Assembly: GCF_021729155.1 (NCBI RefSeq)
Contig: NZ_JAJQYA010000003.1
Span: 62,001-126,000 of the forward strand
Reading direction: 5' to 3'
Source of the DNA: Membranihabitans marinus
GTDB taxonomy: Bacteria; Bacteroidota; Bacteroidia; Chitinophagales; Saprospiraceae
DNA: 64,000 nucleotides
Both the position numbers and the translations under genes were made by a program. Numbering within the stretch: position 1 is the stretch's first letter; the number at the start of each line of letters is the position of its first letter. The notes beneath the pieces are model-generated. The model was not told where the DNA came from. It did no database searches and saw nothing but the letters and a program-made list of their open reading frames with translations. Below, piece by piece: positions 8,697 through 18,624 of this stretch.

Positions 8697-11600
8697 TTAT
8701 TCGATTACTATCATTTTCTTGGTTGCCGACAATGTGTTTGTCTCCAATTGATAATACAACACACCGTGGACATTTAATTCATTTTGATTAATAGTGATTT
8801 GATGATGACCAGCTTTATAGTGGCCTTTAACGATCTTGATCACTTTACCAGTTATGTCGTAAATCGATAGTTGGATGTCATCCTCTGCTGGCAATTCAAA
8901 CTCAATACTGGTCTCGCTCTGGAATGGATTGGGACTATTTTGGTATAGTTTAAATCCTCGTTTCGGTTGAACGAATTGCATATCTAGGTTTTTCAAACCG
9001 CGATGTCCATCATAAGCTTCAGCGTTGATCACCTTGTCAGTGAGACTGATAATATCGCTTAACTGGATATTGGATTTGGCTTTGACTACCAAGGTGTACA
9101 ATGCCTGTCCTGAACCGATATTCAATCCCGAACCTTCACTCCACGATGCCGTAATGTACCCCGGTTGGTATAGAGCATAGTGGTCTTTGGTAATGTTAAG
9201 TGCACCGCCTTCGATCTCTACAATGTCAATGGCCTCATCGTCATATGTCAAGGTAAATTGCATTCCAGCAATATCGATAAAGTTGTCCGAAGTTATGGGC
9301 AATCGATAGGTTTGTCCGCTCTCTAGAATCATATCTTCTAGCTGTAGATGTAGACTCGATAATTGACTACGTGCATTTCGGGATGGATCACTGGTTTGAT
9401 TGACATCTCCTATTTTTACACCTATAAAGTCGACGGAATAATCAGAATCTACTTGTCCCATTGTAAACTGCTCTCTCATGGTTCCGTCATTTACAAAGAA
9501 CCTCCAACTGCTGTTGTTGGCAAATTTGCTTCCAGGATTTAAAACCATTTTTCTGGTTTCCAAAACATCGAATGCGTTGATTTGATTGTCGTTGTTGACA
9601 TCGGCTGCAATAAGACTGTAAGGATCTTCGATTAAATTCTTTTGCAATACATGAGATTGGAGTGCAATGACATCCAGAGTACTTATGCCATTGGAGTAAT
9701 TGTTGTTTTTCTGAGGAGTAAGAACAACACTCTCTTTCATAGGTACCATAAAGGAAAATTGTCCATCGTCTGCCGTCATTATTTTTTTCGAGTTTGTTTG
9801 AGCTATTGTTGCTTCTACTTCGACTTGTTCTATATTTTCACCTTTTAAGGTTTGGATCTTACCATTTATATTTACTTCATCTTCGTTCGGCGGTGACACA
9901 GCACAACTCGGGTCGACTTTAAAGATGATGAATTGTTCATAGTCGATTTGATCCTTGGTACACCAATCTTTGATGTTCCATATCCTCACCAATTTATACA
10001 ATTGGGCGGCGTCAGCTTGTGTGTTGAGTATCTCTAGTATATAAGATTTCTTCACGGCGATAGCCATAGAATTACAAATCGCTCCATTTAACGCTGGCTT
10101 TAAGACTACTTCACCAGTAACATCAATAGGTAGATATTCCTCAGCTTCTTCCAACGATGGAACACAGAGTGGATCGATCTTGGAATCAATGTCGTCCGGA
10201 AGGTCAAACATAGATAATCTTACAGGACAAGTAGCTTCGATATAGATGACTTGCTCAAAGATGTATACAGGTGATTTGGGATCACATCCCCCTTGCATTG
10301 AAAATCGACGGGTTATCTTGCCTATACCGCAATCGTCAATATCGATCCATACATCTTGGTGGACATTACGCATAGAACACAATACTGTCATAATACCCAA
10401 CTGGCCTTCTACCGATGTTTCTTCCAAGATGGTTTCTGTTTCTATTACATTGATCCAATCAACAAAACCATTGTGTAAGGTATCTGCTACCTTGGTGATG
10501 GTTTCTTTTTCGTCACATTCTATATTGGTGTAGGTAAATTTGTAGTCTTCTGGATTTATGAGCTGACCATTGGCATCGACTACTTGCTGGTTTTTGTTTT
10601 TCCATGCTTCTACGTAGTATCCAAATATTTGGTCGATGGCTTCAAAGGTTGCACTGGCACCATCTGCTGAACTTCCCGCTTCTCCATAAGCCGCAGCTGC
10701 TTCGAATAAGTCTTTGTAGTTTTTATTATAACTTTCACAAGACAACCATACATCTTCCAGTGGTACTTGCTCGATGGCTTGCGACTTGTCTTCTACTTCT
10801 ACTTCGGCATAACCAGTGTTCCAGTTGCACCAGTAATCTACTACTAAGACCTCAACGATGGGATTCTCACATACGTCGGTACATTTAAATGGTACTCCTG
10901 TACTCCAACCACCTCCTAATAAGGCCACTTCTTCACCGTAATTACTTCTACCTACAATACGGTCGAGGAATATTTCGAAATCTTTAATTTTAAGATTGGG
11001 AGTATATCCACAATTGCCTTCTAGAATTAGTCGGACGATGTCGTATATCCAACCGTGGATCACTAATTCTCCACATGCATAACTGTCTTCCCACAACCAA
11101 ACTAATTTTTCAAAGTAGTGAGATTCTACGGATTCTTCATTGAGGAAATTTCTCAACTTGGTAATGTCGTAGGAGTAGTCTCCACAAAGGTATGTGCCAC
11201 CAATCACGGCCTGCATTTCTGATCTGTTGAATCCAAGATCTTCCAATAAATCTAACCATTTTGTATATTTTTCAGCGTTGCAAACATCTAGACAGGCGGT
11301 GTCTGTATACCAATCAGCTCTTCGAGCCAATACCAGATCAATGCCGCAATTGTCCCAACTGCCTTCATTAAAGGATTCTGCATCTACCCATACTTCTTTG
11401 GCATTGAGGCTGACACGAACATTGTCGTCTGTGGAAACAATGGGTTTTACCTGATCTTTGACCGTGATGTATTTGGTCCAAGTACTTTGATTCCAGCAAC
11501 TGTCTGCCGCTTCGTATAAAACTTCGGTAAGGAATCCTGGACCATTAAATGGTACAATAAATGGATCGCTTAAATGAGCAAAGGTTACATTGCCATCTTC

Positions 11601-14600
11601 ATCCTCGGCTACCTTGGTCATCTCAATGCTTCTTTTTCCTACCTTGACCTTCATGCTATGGACTCCAGCGCAATTATCTTTGACGGTAATCGATGGAGCC
11701 AGTACATTGGCAGCGCAGTCGTGACTAGAGCTGCTATATACGGTAGGGTTGCATTCTTCCCAACGTCGAGCACTTTCATATTGAGTGCCAGCTCTTATAT
11801 GTTCTTCGATTACACTAACATATGGAACGAAAAGGGCTTGGACATCGGAGTCGGCATTGTCGTATTCTTCTTGACTAAAAATTGTTCCTATAGGTTGAGC
11901 GAATATTTGAAAGTCTTCTGTTACAGATATCCATCTTTGATCGTGTTCCCATATCAGGTCTTCACATTGGTTGATGTGACAAGGCAAGATTGAGTTGCCG
12001 ATAGTGCTAGAGAGTGGGTAGCAAAAATCAAAGATAGGGCCGATGGTGTCTATTAAGGATAACCATTGTGAGATAACGACAGTAATTGTCCCTTTACTTC
12101 CATCAAAGTCTGAAAGTTCTTCATTGACTGCTAAATTGTCTGCTGCAGCAGCTTCTTCATAGAAGTCCCATTCACAAGGTTCGGGAGCGTTGGGACCATT
12201 GGCCCAACAACTTTGTTTGACGACTATGTCCTTACCTTTGGTCGCAGGGCAGTTGTTCGTCCAATAATGTTCTTCTTTGCTTATGGTAATATTGCAATGC
12301 GCTTTGCCTGCTAATTCTTCTAGGCATAGAATGATGCAATTTTCCGGGATGCCTAACTCTGGATTTCCAGGGGTTTCTTCTAGGGCGGGAACTATAACTA
12401 CTACGTCGCAGCCGTTGAGTCCGTCACTGGCTACATCACAGTAACTTACACAGTCTCCATTGCCATATATCCATGGCCATGCGCCAGCAAACCAAAAAGG
12501 TGTTTTGCCATGTCCATTGTAAAACCAATCACTGGTCACTTCTAGATAATAGCCATTTTCAGACAATATTTCGTCCCCTCTCTCCAATAAAATGATGGGA
12601 CGGTAGTTGTAGGATGTAGATGGTATGGATACTGGACTATAATCATCTATCCTGTGTTGGTAGAGTGTCTGCGATGGGCTGAGTCCTGCGATTAAATCAT
12701 TGTAATAACTGCCATTTAAAATATCTTTAATTGTATAGCTGTCGCCATTGGCCTTCTTTAGAATAACACAGTTGAGGTATTTTTCTAAAACCGTTGGATC
12801 ATTGGCTTTGGCATTGTTATATGAGGCTTGAATAGTCGCTGAGGGTAATTCATATAGAACACCTTGAAGCTTGACATTGGGTACTTCGTAGTCGTGTAAG
12901 CCGAGGTGTTGACCCCATGCTTCATAGTGCTTTAATGCTTGACCTTCTGCGATGTTGTTTTCTATTTCGCAATAGACGGTATCTTCTTGGAAGCCGATAA
13001 AGGATTCTGGTGCAAAAGCTGGTAGACGCAAAACGATGATAGTATCTGTAAGGGTAGTGATCTCATCGTCTTTGTTGAATACTTCCCATGTTCTGTAAAT
13101 AATCTCTGCGGTATCATTCGTTAAGTCACAAAGTCTTGGCATGATCCAATCGGGCTGAGTAGTCAATCCATAAGCTCCGTCGCCTAAGCTGTTTTCACAG
13201 GGTACGGTTACAATGGGAGTGTGTCGAGAAGGAGATGGGACATATCCACAGTAAGTCACTAGTTTTCCATTGGAGACCTGGGCAGTAGGGAGTCCGTATT
13301 GAGCACCAGTCTGGCCTTCTTCAAATCGAGTAGTTAATAATACGGGAGGGGTATTGTTGATCCTCATTTTACCTATACAAGTTCCAACTCCATTGTTGAT
13401 TTCCACCGTTAGGGTCTTGGCAAAATAAGGACAAATGTCGAAATCTGGCAATATTAAATCGTCCTTAGTCAAGCCGTAACCACTCCAGATTACACCGCCC
13501 CAGCCATTCTTTACCAAGATGTCGTGTTCGGGTTTGCTATTGGCCCCGGCTGCGATATCGCTTACTTTAACTTCAATTAGTCCATCAAAAGTAATTCCCG
13601 GTACAATTTCTTTGCAATTGAGCAATTTAGTACTTACGTATTCAATAATACCGATGTCTATGCGATTGTCTAATAATCGTTCTTTGAGATCTAAATCTAC
13701 ATAATCTCCCTGAAATTGATAAAACGAGGTAAGTGTAGTGGCTGGATCTCCTGCATCAATGGTCGGTGAATTGCTCAATACTTTGAAATTCCCTGTTGCA
13801 GGGCTAATAAATAATGGATCGGTATTGATCAAATTATTGATATCTGAATCCAATGTCAATCCCCATGTTGCATTGTCTTGGATAGAATAGGATATGTTGT
13901 TGACCGTGTTGTTGGGATCTGACTCTGTAAATATATCACCACTATTATCGTAAAATATGGAATTGACGATGTTGTTGGTAATTAAGCCATTATTGAAAGC
14001 GTCGTTGTATATCAATTGTCCAGCAGGACCATTGTCATAAAATACAACATTGAGGTAGTCAGCATTGATGGTGCCATTGACCGTTGCATTGTTGTAAATG
14101 ACATTTCCTGTGCCATTGGCCGTATTTTGAATAAATAGACAATTGACAAATTCTAAATCAACAATCATACCCGATACGGAGGCATTGGCATAGAGCACCC
14201 CACCAGATGAAGTGGCGGTATTGGAATCGAATATACAATTGATAAAATGTATACTCCCGTCTGTGTTGTTATTGCCTTTGGTGTACAATCCTCCACCGTT
14301 ATTGGCGATGTTGTTTCTAAATACAGTATTTCTTATGGTGGGATTGGATGATGTAGCTCCTCCAGTTACTTCATTAAACCATCCACCTCCATTGCCACCA
14401 TCACCGCCTAGGTCGGCATTGCCTTCTTCAATAATGACACCGTCAATAATGGTAGTCATAGTGATGTCTGTAGTCCGCACTACATGTAAACTATTATTGG
14501 AAATATTGGAGTCATCCAGTAAATCTCCACTCAAGATAGTGGGATATAATTCCCAGTTTCGCTGATTGAATGATCCTCCACCTGTTGGAAATCCACCAAA

Positions 14601-14888
14601 TACATCTACCCCATTGGGGATTTCAAAACTAGCATTGCGGTCTACTGCCGTGGCGGGATAATAGGTGCCCTCTGCAACATAGATATCGTCACCTAGATTG
14701 GCTGCGGTTAGCGCAGACTGAAGGTCGGTGAAGGCTGTGTTCCATGAAAGGCCATCGCCAGGGGCGGTGGCACTGGCATCTACATAGATTTGCGCAGTAA
14801 CCATCTTGGTGCTGGCTAATAAACAGCAGAGTGCCAGGCAGGCAAATTTTAGTTTTGAGAGTAAATGCATGGGGTAATTAGTGTCCAT
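8697..14888 (-). CDS. Giant T9SS-secreted protein with beta-helix, dockerin-like and cohesin-like parts
   Basis: A 2063-residue exported protein. The signal peptide is best read from Met7 (MHLLSKLKFACLALCCLLAS). Residues ~30-430 are Asn/Gly-rich with short repeated strands ('IRNTVFRNNIANNGGGLYTKGN'), a right-handed parallel beta-helix as in polymorphic outer-membrane and pectate-lyase-like proteins. Residues ~430-1700 are Cys- and acid-rich and contain many 'VKDxC' and 'WxxxxWxC'-like segments; I recognise no enzyme there. At ~1745-1785 'DVNNDNQINAFDVL' is a dockerin-like calcium loop, and ~1841-1970 resembles a cohesin-like fold ('MQFTLTYDDEAIDIVEIEGG'). The last ~85 residues are a T9SS sorting domain (YQNSPNPF). 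It is likely a surface or released adhesin/matrix protein. Confidence 0.85.
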   Translation of the reverse strand: MDTNYPMHLLSKLKFACLALCCLLASTKMVTAQIYVDASATAPGDGLSWNTAFTDLQSALTAANLGDDIYVAEGTYYPATAVDRNASFEIPNGVDVFGGFPTGGGSFNQRNWELYPTILSGDLLDDSNISNNSLHVVRTTDITMTTIIDGVIIEEGNADLGGDGGNGGGWFNEVTGGATSSNPTIRNTVFRNNIANNGGGLYTKGNNNTDGSIHFINCIFDSNTATSSGGVLYANASVSGMIVDLEFVNCLFIQNTANGTGNVIYNNATVNGTINADYLNVVFYDNGPAGQLIYNDAFNNGLITNNIVNSIFYDNSGDIFTESDPNNTVNNISYSIQDNATWGLTLDSDINNLINTDPLFISPATGNFKVLSNSPTIDAGDPATTLTSFYQFQGDYVDLDLKERLLDNRIDIGIIEYVSTKLLNCKEIVPGITFDGLIEVKVSDIAAGANSKPEHDILVKNGWGGVIWSGYGLTKDDLILPDFDICPYFAKTLTVEINNGVGTCIGKMRINNTPPVLLTTRFEEGQTGAQYGLPTAQVSNGKLVTYCGYVPSPSRHTPIVTVPCENSLGDGAYGLTTQPDWIMPRLCDLTNDTAEIIYRTWEVFNKDDEITTLTDTIIVLRLPAFAPESFIGFQEDTVYCEIENNIAEGQALKHYEAWGQHLGLHDYEVPNVKLQGVLYELPSATIQASYNNAKANDPTVLEKYLNCVILKKANGDSYTIKDILNGSYYNDLIAGLSPSQTLYQHRIDDYSPVSIPSTSYNYRPIILLERGDEILSENGYYLEVTSDWFYNGHGKTPFWFAGAWPWIYGNGDCVSYCDVASDGLNGCDVVVIVPALEETPGNPELGIPENCIILCLEELAGKAHCNITISKEEHYWTNNCPATKGKDIVVKQSCWANGPNAPEPCEWDFYEEAAAADNLAVNEELSDFDGSKGTITVVISQWLSLIDTIGPIFDFCYPLSSTIGNSILPCHINQCEDLIWEHDQRWISVTEDFQIFAQPIGTIFSQEEYDNADSDVQALFVPYVSVIEEHIRAGTQYESARRWEECNPTVYSSSSHDCAANVLAPSITVKDNCAGVHSMKVKVGKRSIEMTKVAEDEDGNVTFAHLSDPFIVPFNGPGFLTEVLYEAADSCWNQSTWTKYITVKDQVKPIVSTDDNVRVSLNAKEVWVDAESFNEGSWDNCGIDLVLARRADWYTDTACLDVCNAEKYTKWLDLLEDLGFNRSEMQAVIGGTYLCGDYSYDITKLRNFLNEESVESHYFEKLVWLWEDSYACGELVIHGWIYDIVRLILEGNCGYTPNLKIKDFEIFLDRIVGRSNYGEEVALLGGGWSTGVPFKCTDVCENPIVEVLVVDYWCNWNTGYAEVEVEDKSQAIEQVPLEDVWLSCESYNKNYKDLFEAAAAYGEAGSSADGASATFEAIDQIFGYYVEAWKNKNQQVVDANGQLINPEDYKFTYTNIECDEKETITKVADTLHNGFVDWINVIETETILEETSVEGQLGIMTVLCSMRNVHQDVWIDIDDCGIGKITRRFSMQGGCDPKSPVYIFEQVIYIEATCPVRLSMFDLPDDIDSKIDPLCVPSLEEAEEYLPIDVTGEVVLKPALNGAICNSMAIAVKKSYILEILNTQADAAQLYKLVRIWNIKDWCTKDQIDYEQFIIFKVDPSCAVSPPNEDEVNINGKIQTLKGENIEQVEVEATIAQTNSKKIMTADDGQFSFMVPMKESVVLTPQKNNNYSNGISTLDVIALQSHVLQKNLIEDPYSLIAADVNNDNQINAFDVLETRKMVLNPGSKFANNSSWRFFVNDGTMREQFTMGQVDSDYSVDFIGVKIGDVNQTSDPSRNARSQLSSLHLQLEDMILESGQTYRLPITSDNFIDIAGMQFTLTYDDEAIDIVEIEGGALNITKDHYALYQPGYITASWSEGSGLNIGSGQALYTLVVKAKSNIQLSDIISLTDKVINAEAYDGHRGLKNLDMQFVQPKRGFKLYQNSPNPFQSETSIEFELPAEDDIQLSIYDITGKVIKIVKGHYKAGHHQITINQNELNVHGVLYYQLETNTLSATKKMIVIE

Positions 14889-15224
14889 AATGAATGATTG
14901 AAGATTATATTAAAATTTTCTTACATGTGATTCAAAACAATAATTGTGCCATATATTATAATTTGTTTAAATATGTAATGGAATAAATGAGTGAAAAGTA
15001 GTTTTATATGTATTATGAAAATATCAAATGTGTTTATTGGTCACAATATCAATAAGATGCGTAATACAATTTCACCAATGATGACTGATAAAATAATACC
15101 GGCAAAAAAGAGGAGAAGCAATGATATTCATTGTTTGGACAATAGTTTTAAGTCCAATAAGGTTGAAATAATAAAATCTAACTTAGAGGGTTTCACCGTA
15201 AATTTTTATGAAAAACCAGAAGTA
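14889..15224. other. Intergenic region without a supported gene
   Basis: 336 AT-rich bases. A GTG-started 80-codon frame (14991-15233) has no recognisable motif and skewed, Lys/Asn/Ile-rich composition. I do not regard it as a gene. The promoter of the giant gene should lie here. Confidence 0.45.
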
Positions 15225-16247
15225 TTACAGTGAATTTCTAATAATTACTTTAAAAGGGTTTTCAATGTGATAGGCCGTGTTTTCGAGGATTTGCTTGGCA
15301 GCAGATTTTCCCATCTGCTCAAAGTCGGTAGAGATAACGGTAATACCATCGAGTAGCAATTCTTTTAAGGGATTTTCATTGTAGGAAATCACTCCAACAT
15401 CGTCTCCTACTTTGTAGCCTTTATTTTTAAATTTCTTAATTAGAGTAACCAAGTCGTCATCCATTAAGGTAATATAGGCTTCGTGTTGGTGGATTTCCTC
15501 TTGAGTTATGTCATTGATGACGTGGTAAGAAATGTTAGACTCAATACAAAATTTTTGAAATCCCCAAATAATATCCCGAGGTTGATAGGTGTCAAAGGGA
15601 AATATGAGGTTAATTTTAGTATATTTTTTGAGCCTGTCTTCCAGTTTTTTTAATGCGTCGAAAATATTTTTTTCAAAGTTTTGATAAACGGCAGAGAAGT
15701 CGCCGCTAATTCCAGGGACTAGTTTGTCGAGAATCAATAGCTTTTGTTTGGGCAATTGATTGATAATGTCTTTGGCTTTGTGGGCACTGGACAAGAAGTG
15801 GGAGATAATCACATAATGTGAGTAGACGGCATTGTGGTGGGGTTTGGTCAGTAAGTCATTGAAGATGGAAAATTCATTGTGGTATACATAAAAGTCTACA
15901 GCGGCATCTTCTCCCAGGGTTTGGACGAAGTTGTCATAAATGATTTTTTTATGTCGACTCAACTTGTTGAACAATAAAAAGATACGTCTTTTTTGTTTGT
16001 ATTCTGTGGCTTTTACATAATGACCTTTGCCCTGAATGGCCTCTATAATTCCTTTTGACTTTAGCAAATTATAGGCTTTTTCGACGGTTTTTTTGGCTAT
16101 ATCATTGGCTGAGCAGATCTCGGGAATGGAGGGCAACTTTTCACCTGATTCAATGTTTCCATCTTCTATTCCCTTTGCAATACAGTTAAATATTTGCTGA
16201 TATTTTGGAGTAGAAGAATAATTGTCAATTTTAATGAGATATAGCAT
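15225..16247 (-). CDS. GntR-family regulator with sugar-binding (PBP1-like) domain, probable rhamnose-locus regulator
   Basis: Residues ~10-80 from the chosen start are a GntR winged helix ('KYQQIFNCIAKGIEDGNIESGEKLPSIPEI', 'KKTVEKAYNLLKSKGIIEA'). The following ~240 residues resemble a LacI-type periplasmic-binding effector domain, ending 'GKSAAKQILENT'. This GntR/LacI hybrid is common beside sugar loci in Bacteroidetes. The frame continues upstream to 16301, but Met at 16247 (MLYLIKIDNYSSTPKYQQI) is where such regulators normally begin. It is divergent from the rhamnose operon with ~140 bp between, so the most economical reading is that it controls that operon and itself, with a rhamnose-pathway compound as effector. 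The target is inferred from position only. Confidence 0.85.
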   Translation of the reverse strand: MLYLIKIDNYSSTPKYQQIFNCIAKGIEDGNIESGEKLPSIPEICSANDIAKKTVEKAYNLLKSKGIIEAIQGKGHYVKATEYKQKRRIFLLFNKLSRHKKIIYDNFVQTLGEDAAVDFYVYHNEFSIFNDLLTKPHHNAVYSHYVIISHFLSSAHKAKDIINQLPKQKLLILDKLVPGISGDFSAVYQNFEKNIFDALKKLEDRLKKYTKINLIFPFDTYQPRDIIWGFQKFCIESNISYHVINDITQEEIHQHEAYITLMDDDLVTLIKKFKNKGYKVGDDVGVISYNENPLKELLLDGITVISTDFEQMGKSAAKQILENTAYHIENPFKVIIRNSL

Positions 16248-16345
16248 TGGACTTGATTTTGTAACTAAGTCAGTGAAATTTTTCGTAAAATAGGTATTCA
16301 ATAGATATGAAACCCTATGAAAGATGAAAGTTTAATCTTAGTTAG

Positions 16346-16361
16346 TTTTAATTTATTAAAA
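16346..16361. promoter_or_regulatory. Candidate operator in the regulator/rhamnose intergenic region
   Basis: TTTTAAT and ATTAAAA form a 7-bp inverted repeat with a 2-nt centre, 30 nt before the first rhamnose gene. It is very AT-rich, so chance is a real alternative. Confidence 0.25.
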
Positions 16362-16390
16362 TGGAAAATTACTAAAAGTAAAATTGAAAA

Positions 16391-18493
16391 ATGAAAGCAC
16401 ATACGAAATTTAAATATGTCGATTACCTATGGGATGAGGATAAAGCCGCTACTATGGAAGGGGATGATTTGGCATTGTTTTTATATCGATCCAATATATT
16501 GGGAGCGGATCTGCGTATTACCAATTATGGAGGTGGCAATACGAGTTGTAAAACCATTGAAAAAGATCCTTTGACTGGGGTTGATGTTGAAGTAATGTGG
16601 ATTAAAGGTTCCGGTGGTGATATTGGAACATTGAATCGCAAGGGAATTGCGGGTTTATATGTTGAAAAATTACATCAACTAAAGAAAGTATATCGCGGAT
16701 TGGACCACGAAGATGAAATGGTGGGATTGTTCTATCATACCTTATATGATTTGGATAGTAGAGCTCCATCTATCGATACGCCTTTGCATGGATTATTGCC
16801 ATTTAAACACATAGATCACTTGCATCCCGATGCCTTGATTGCCATTGCTGCCGCTGAAGATGGAGAAGCCATAACTCAGCAGATTTGGGGTGGAGAAATA
16901 GGATGGTTGCCTTGGCAGCGTCCGGGTTTTGATCTCGGAGTGAAAATGGAAGAGTATTTGAAAGCCCATCCTGGAATCAAGGGATTGGTCTTGGGAAGTC
17001 ATGGATTATTTACTTGGGCGGATAACGCTTATGACTGTTATATCAATAGTCTGGAAGTCATCGAACAGGCATCAGACTATTTGGCTCAGCGAATAGAAGC
17101 CAATGGTTCAGTCTTTGGGGGAGAAAAAATTTCAGCTATCGCCAAAGAAGAAAGAATAAAAAAAGCATCAAAATTGATGCCTTTGTTGAGAGGGTATTGT
17201 TCCAATGAACAAGCCATGATCGGTCACTTTACCGATGACGAAAAGGTATTGGAATTTGTGTGTAGTAATGATTTGTCTCGATTGGCTCCTTTGGGAACAT
17301 CGTGTCCAGATCACTTTTTGAGAACGAAAATCCAACCTTTGGTTTTGGATATAGATGTTGCAGATGACCTAGCAGATGAAGCGGCGCTTAAGTCTGTTTT
17401 GGATGCACAGTTCGAAACCTATAGACAAGGTTATGCCGATTATTACAACAACCACAAAAGGGACAATAGCCCGGCGATGAGAGATCCCAATCCTGTGATA
17501 TTGTTGTTCCCTGGAGTGGGGATGTTTAGTTTTGCTAAAAATAAACAAACCGCTAGGGTGGCTTCAGAGTTTTATATCAATGCCATCAATGTGATGCGCG
17601 GAGCTGAAGCCATATCGAAATATACGGCATTGCCCCGACAAGAAGCCTTTGACATAGAATACTGGTTGTTGGAAGAGGCGAAGTTGCAGCGTATGCCTGC
17701 GGAGAAACCCTTGTCTCGCCAAGTTGCCTTTATTACTGGTGCCGGAGGAGGAATAGGTAAGGCCATAGCAGAAAAATTGGCCAGTGAAGGAGCCAATGTA
17801 TTTATTACCGATATCGACCATGATAGAGCGCAATCCGTCAGTGATTCATTTGGCAGAGATGTATCGTCTTTTGCCACTTGTGATGTGACCAGCGAAGCCG
17901 ATGTCGAAAAAAGCTTTGCTGCTGCTTGTTTGGAATTTGGAGGTGTGGATATCGTTGTCCACAGTGCAGGATTGGCCATATCTAAACCCTTAGAGGATAC
18001 CACTCAAGGAGATTGGGATTTATTGCAAAATGTATTGGTCAAAGGTCAATATTTATTGTCAAAATCTGCCGTAAGGGTAATGAAGCAACAAGGATTGGGC
18101 GGAAATATAGTAAGTATCGCTTCCAAAAATGGATTGGTAGCAGGGCCGAATAACGTAGGTTACGGAACAGCTAAAGCAGCTCAACTACATATGTCGAGAT
18201 TGTTGGCCGCTGAATTGGGCGGATCTGGAATTCGAGTGAATACCGTGAATCCCGATGGTGTGATCATAGGCAGTAAGATTTGGGAAGGAAAATGGGCGGA
18301 AGGTCGAGCCAAAGCCTATGGCATTACAGTAGAAGAATTACCCGCACATTATGCCAAAAGAAATTTGCTCAATAAGATTATTAGACCAGAAGATATTGCC
18401 AATGGGGTATTCTGTTTGGTCGGTGTATTGGACAAAAGCACTGGAAACGTGATAAACGTAGACGGTGGAATGCGCGAGGCATTTGTAAGATAA
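16391..18493 (+). CDS. rhaEW: Bifunctional rhamnulose-1-phosphate aldolase / L-lactaldehyde dehydrogenase
   Basis: A 700-residue fusion. The N-terminal ~430 residues are a class II aldolase/adducin-type domain ('NYGGGNTSCK', 'SIDTPLHGLLP', 'GSHGLFTW' supply the phosphate- and metal-binding segments). From ~440 comes a short-chain dehydrogenase with GAGGGIG at ~450 and catalytic Tyr591/Lys595 (YGTAK), ending 'GNVINVDGGM'. The first half would split L-rhamnulose 1-phosphate into dihydroxyacetone phosphate and L-lactaldehyde; the second oxidises lactaldehyde to lactate, so the reactive aldehyde is handled on one chain. This is the known RhaEW arrangement of Bacteroidetes and Bacillus. It is the first gene of a same-strand run with the isomerase and kinase. 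Confidence 0.92.
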   Translation: MKAHTKFKYVDYLWDEDKAATMEGDDLALFLYRSNILGADLRITNYGGGNTSCKTIEKDPLTGVDVEVMWIKGSGGDIGTLNRKGIAGLYVEKLHQLKKVYRGLDHEDEMVGLFYHTLYDLDSRAPSIDTPLHGLLPFKHIDHLHPDALIAIAAAEDGEAITQQIWGGEIGWLPWQRPGFDLGVKMEEYLKAHPGIKGLVLGSHGLFTWADNAYDCYINSLEVIEQASDYLAQRIEANGSVFGGEKISAIAKEERIKKASKLMPLLRGYCSNEQAMIGHFTDDEKVLEFVCSNDLSRLAPLGTSCPDHFLRTKIQPLVLDIDVADDLADEAALKSVLDAQFETYRQGYADYYNNHKRDNSPAMRDPNPVILLFPGVGMFSFAKNKQTARVASEFYINAINVMRGAEAISKYTALPRQEAFDIEYWLLEEAKLQRMPAEKPLSRQVAFITGAGGGIGKAIAEKLASEGANVFITDIDHDRAQSVSDSFGRDVSSFATCDVTSEADVEKSFAAACLEFGGVDIVVHSAGLAISKPLEDTTQGDWDLLQNVLVKGQYLLSKSAVRVMKQQGLGGNIVSIASKNGLVAGPNNVGYGTAKAAQLHMSRLLAAELGGSGIRVNTVNPDGVIIGSKIWEGKWAEGRAKAYGITVEELPAHYAKRNLLNKIIRPEDIANGVFCLVGVLDKSTGNVINVDGGMREAFVR

Positions 18494-18567
18494 TAGGATA
18501 GGTCGGCAGATTGATGATGAAGATTTGCCGGTCGAAAATTAGATACAATATTTGGATACTTTGATTG

Positions 18568-18607
18568 TAGTCATAGATGGTAGGAAAAACCTATCATCTA
18601 ATGACTA
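18568..18607 (+). other. Intercistronic stem-loop between rhaEW and the rhamnose isomerase
   Basis: A ~17-bp stem (first arm TAGTCATAGATGGTAGG, second arm complementary with one bulge and one G-U pair) closes an AAAAA loop and ends 17 nt before the isomerase ATG. No T run follows, so it is not a normal terminator. It could affect mRNA stability or translation of the next gene, or be an operator. Confidence 0.5.
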
Positions 18608-18624
18608 TGATGTAACACGAGAAA

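Noticed and set aside
11574-11993. 139-codon plus-strand frame inside the giant gene
   Set aside because: Shadow of the 2063-residue minus-strand gene, which has clear signal, domain and sorting features.
14991-15233. 80-codon frame starting with GTG
   Set aside because: No recognisable motif, low-complexity AT-driven composition, and it overlaps the end of the GntR-type gene on the other strand.
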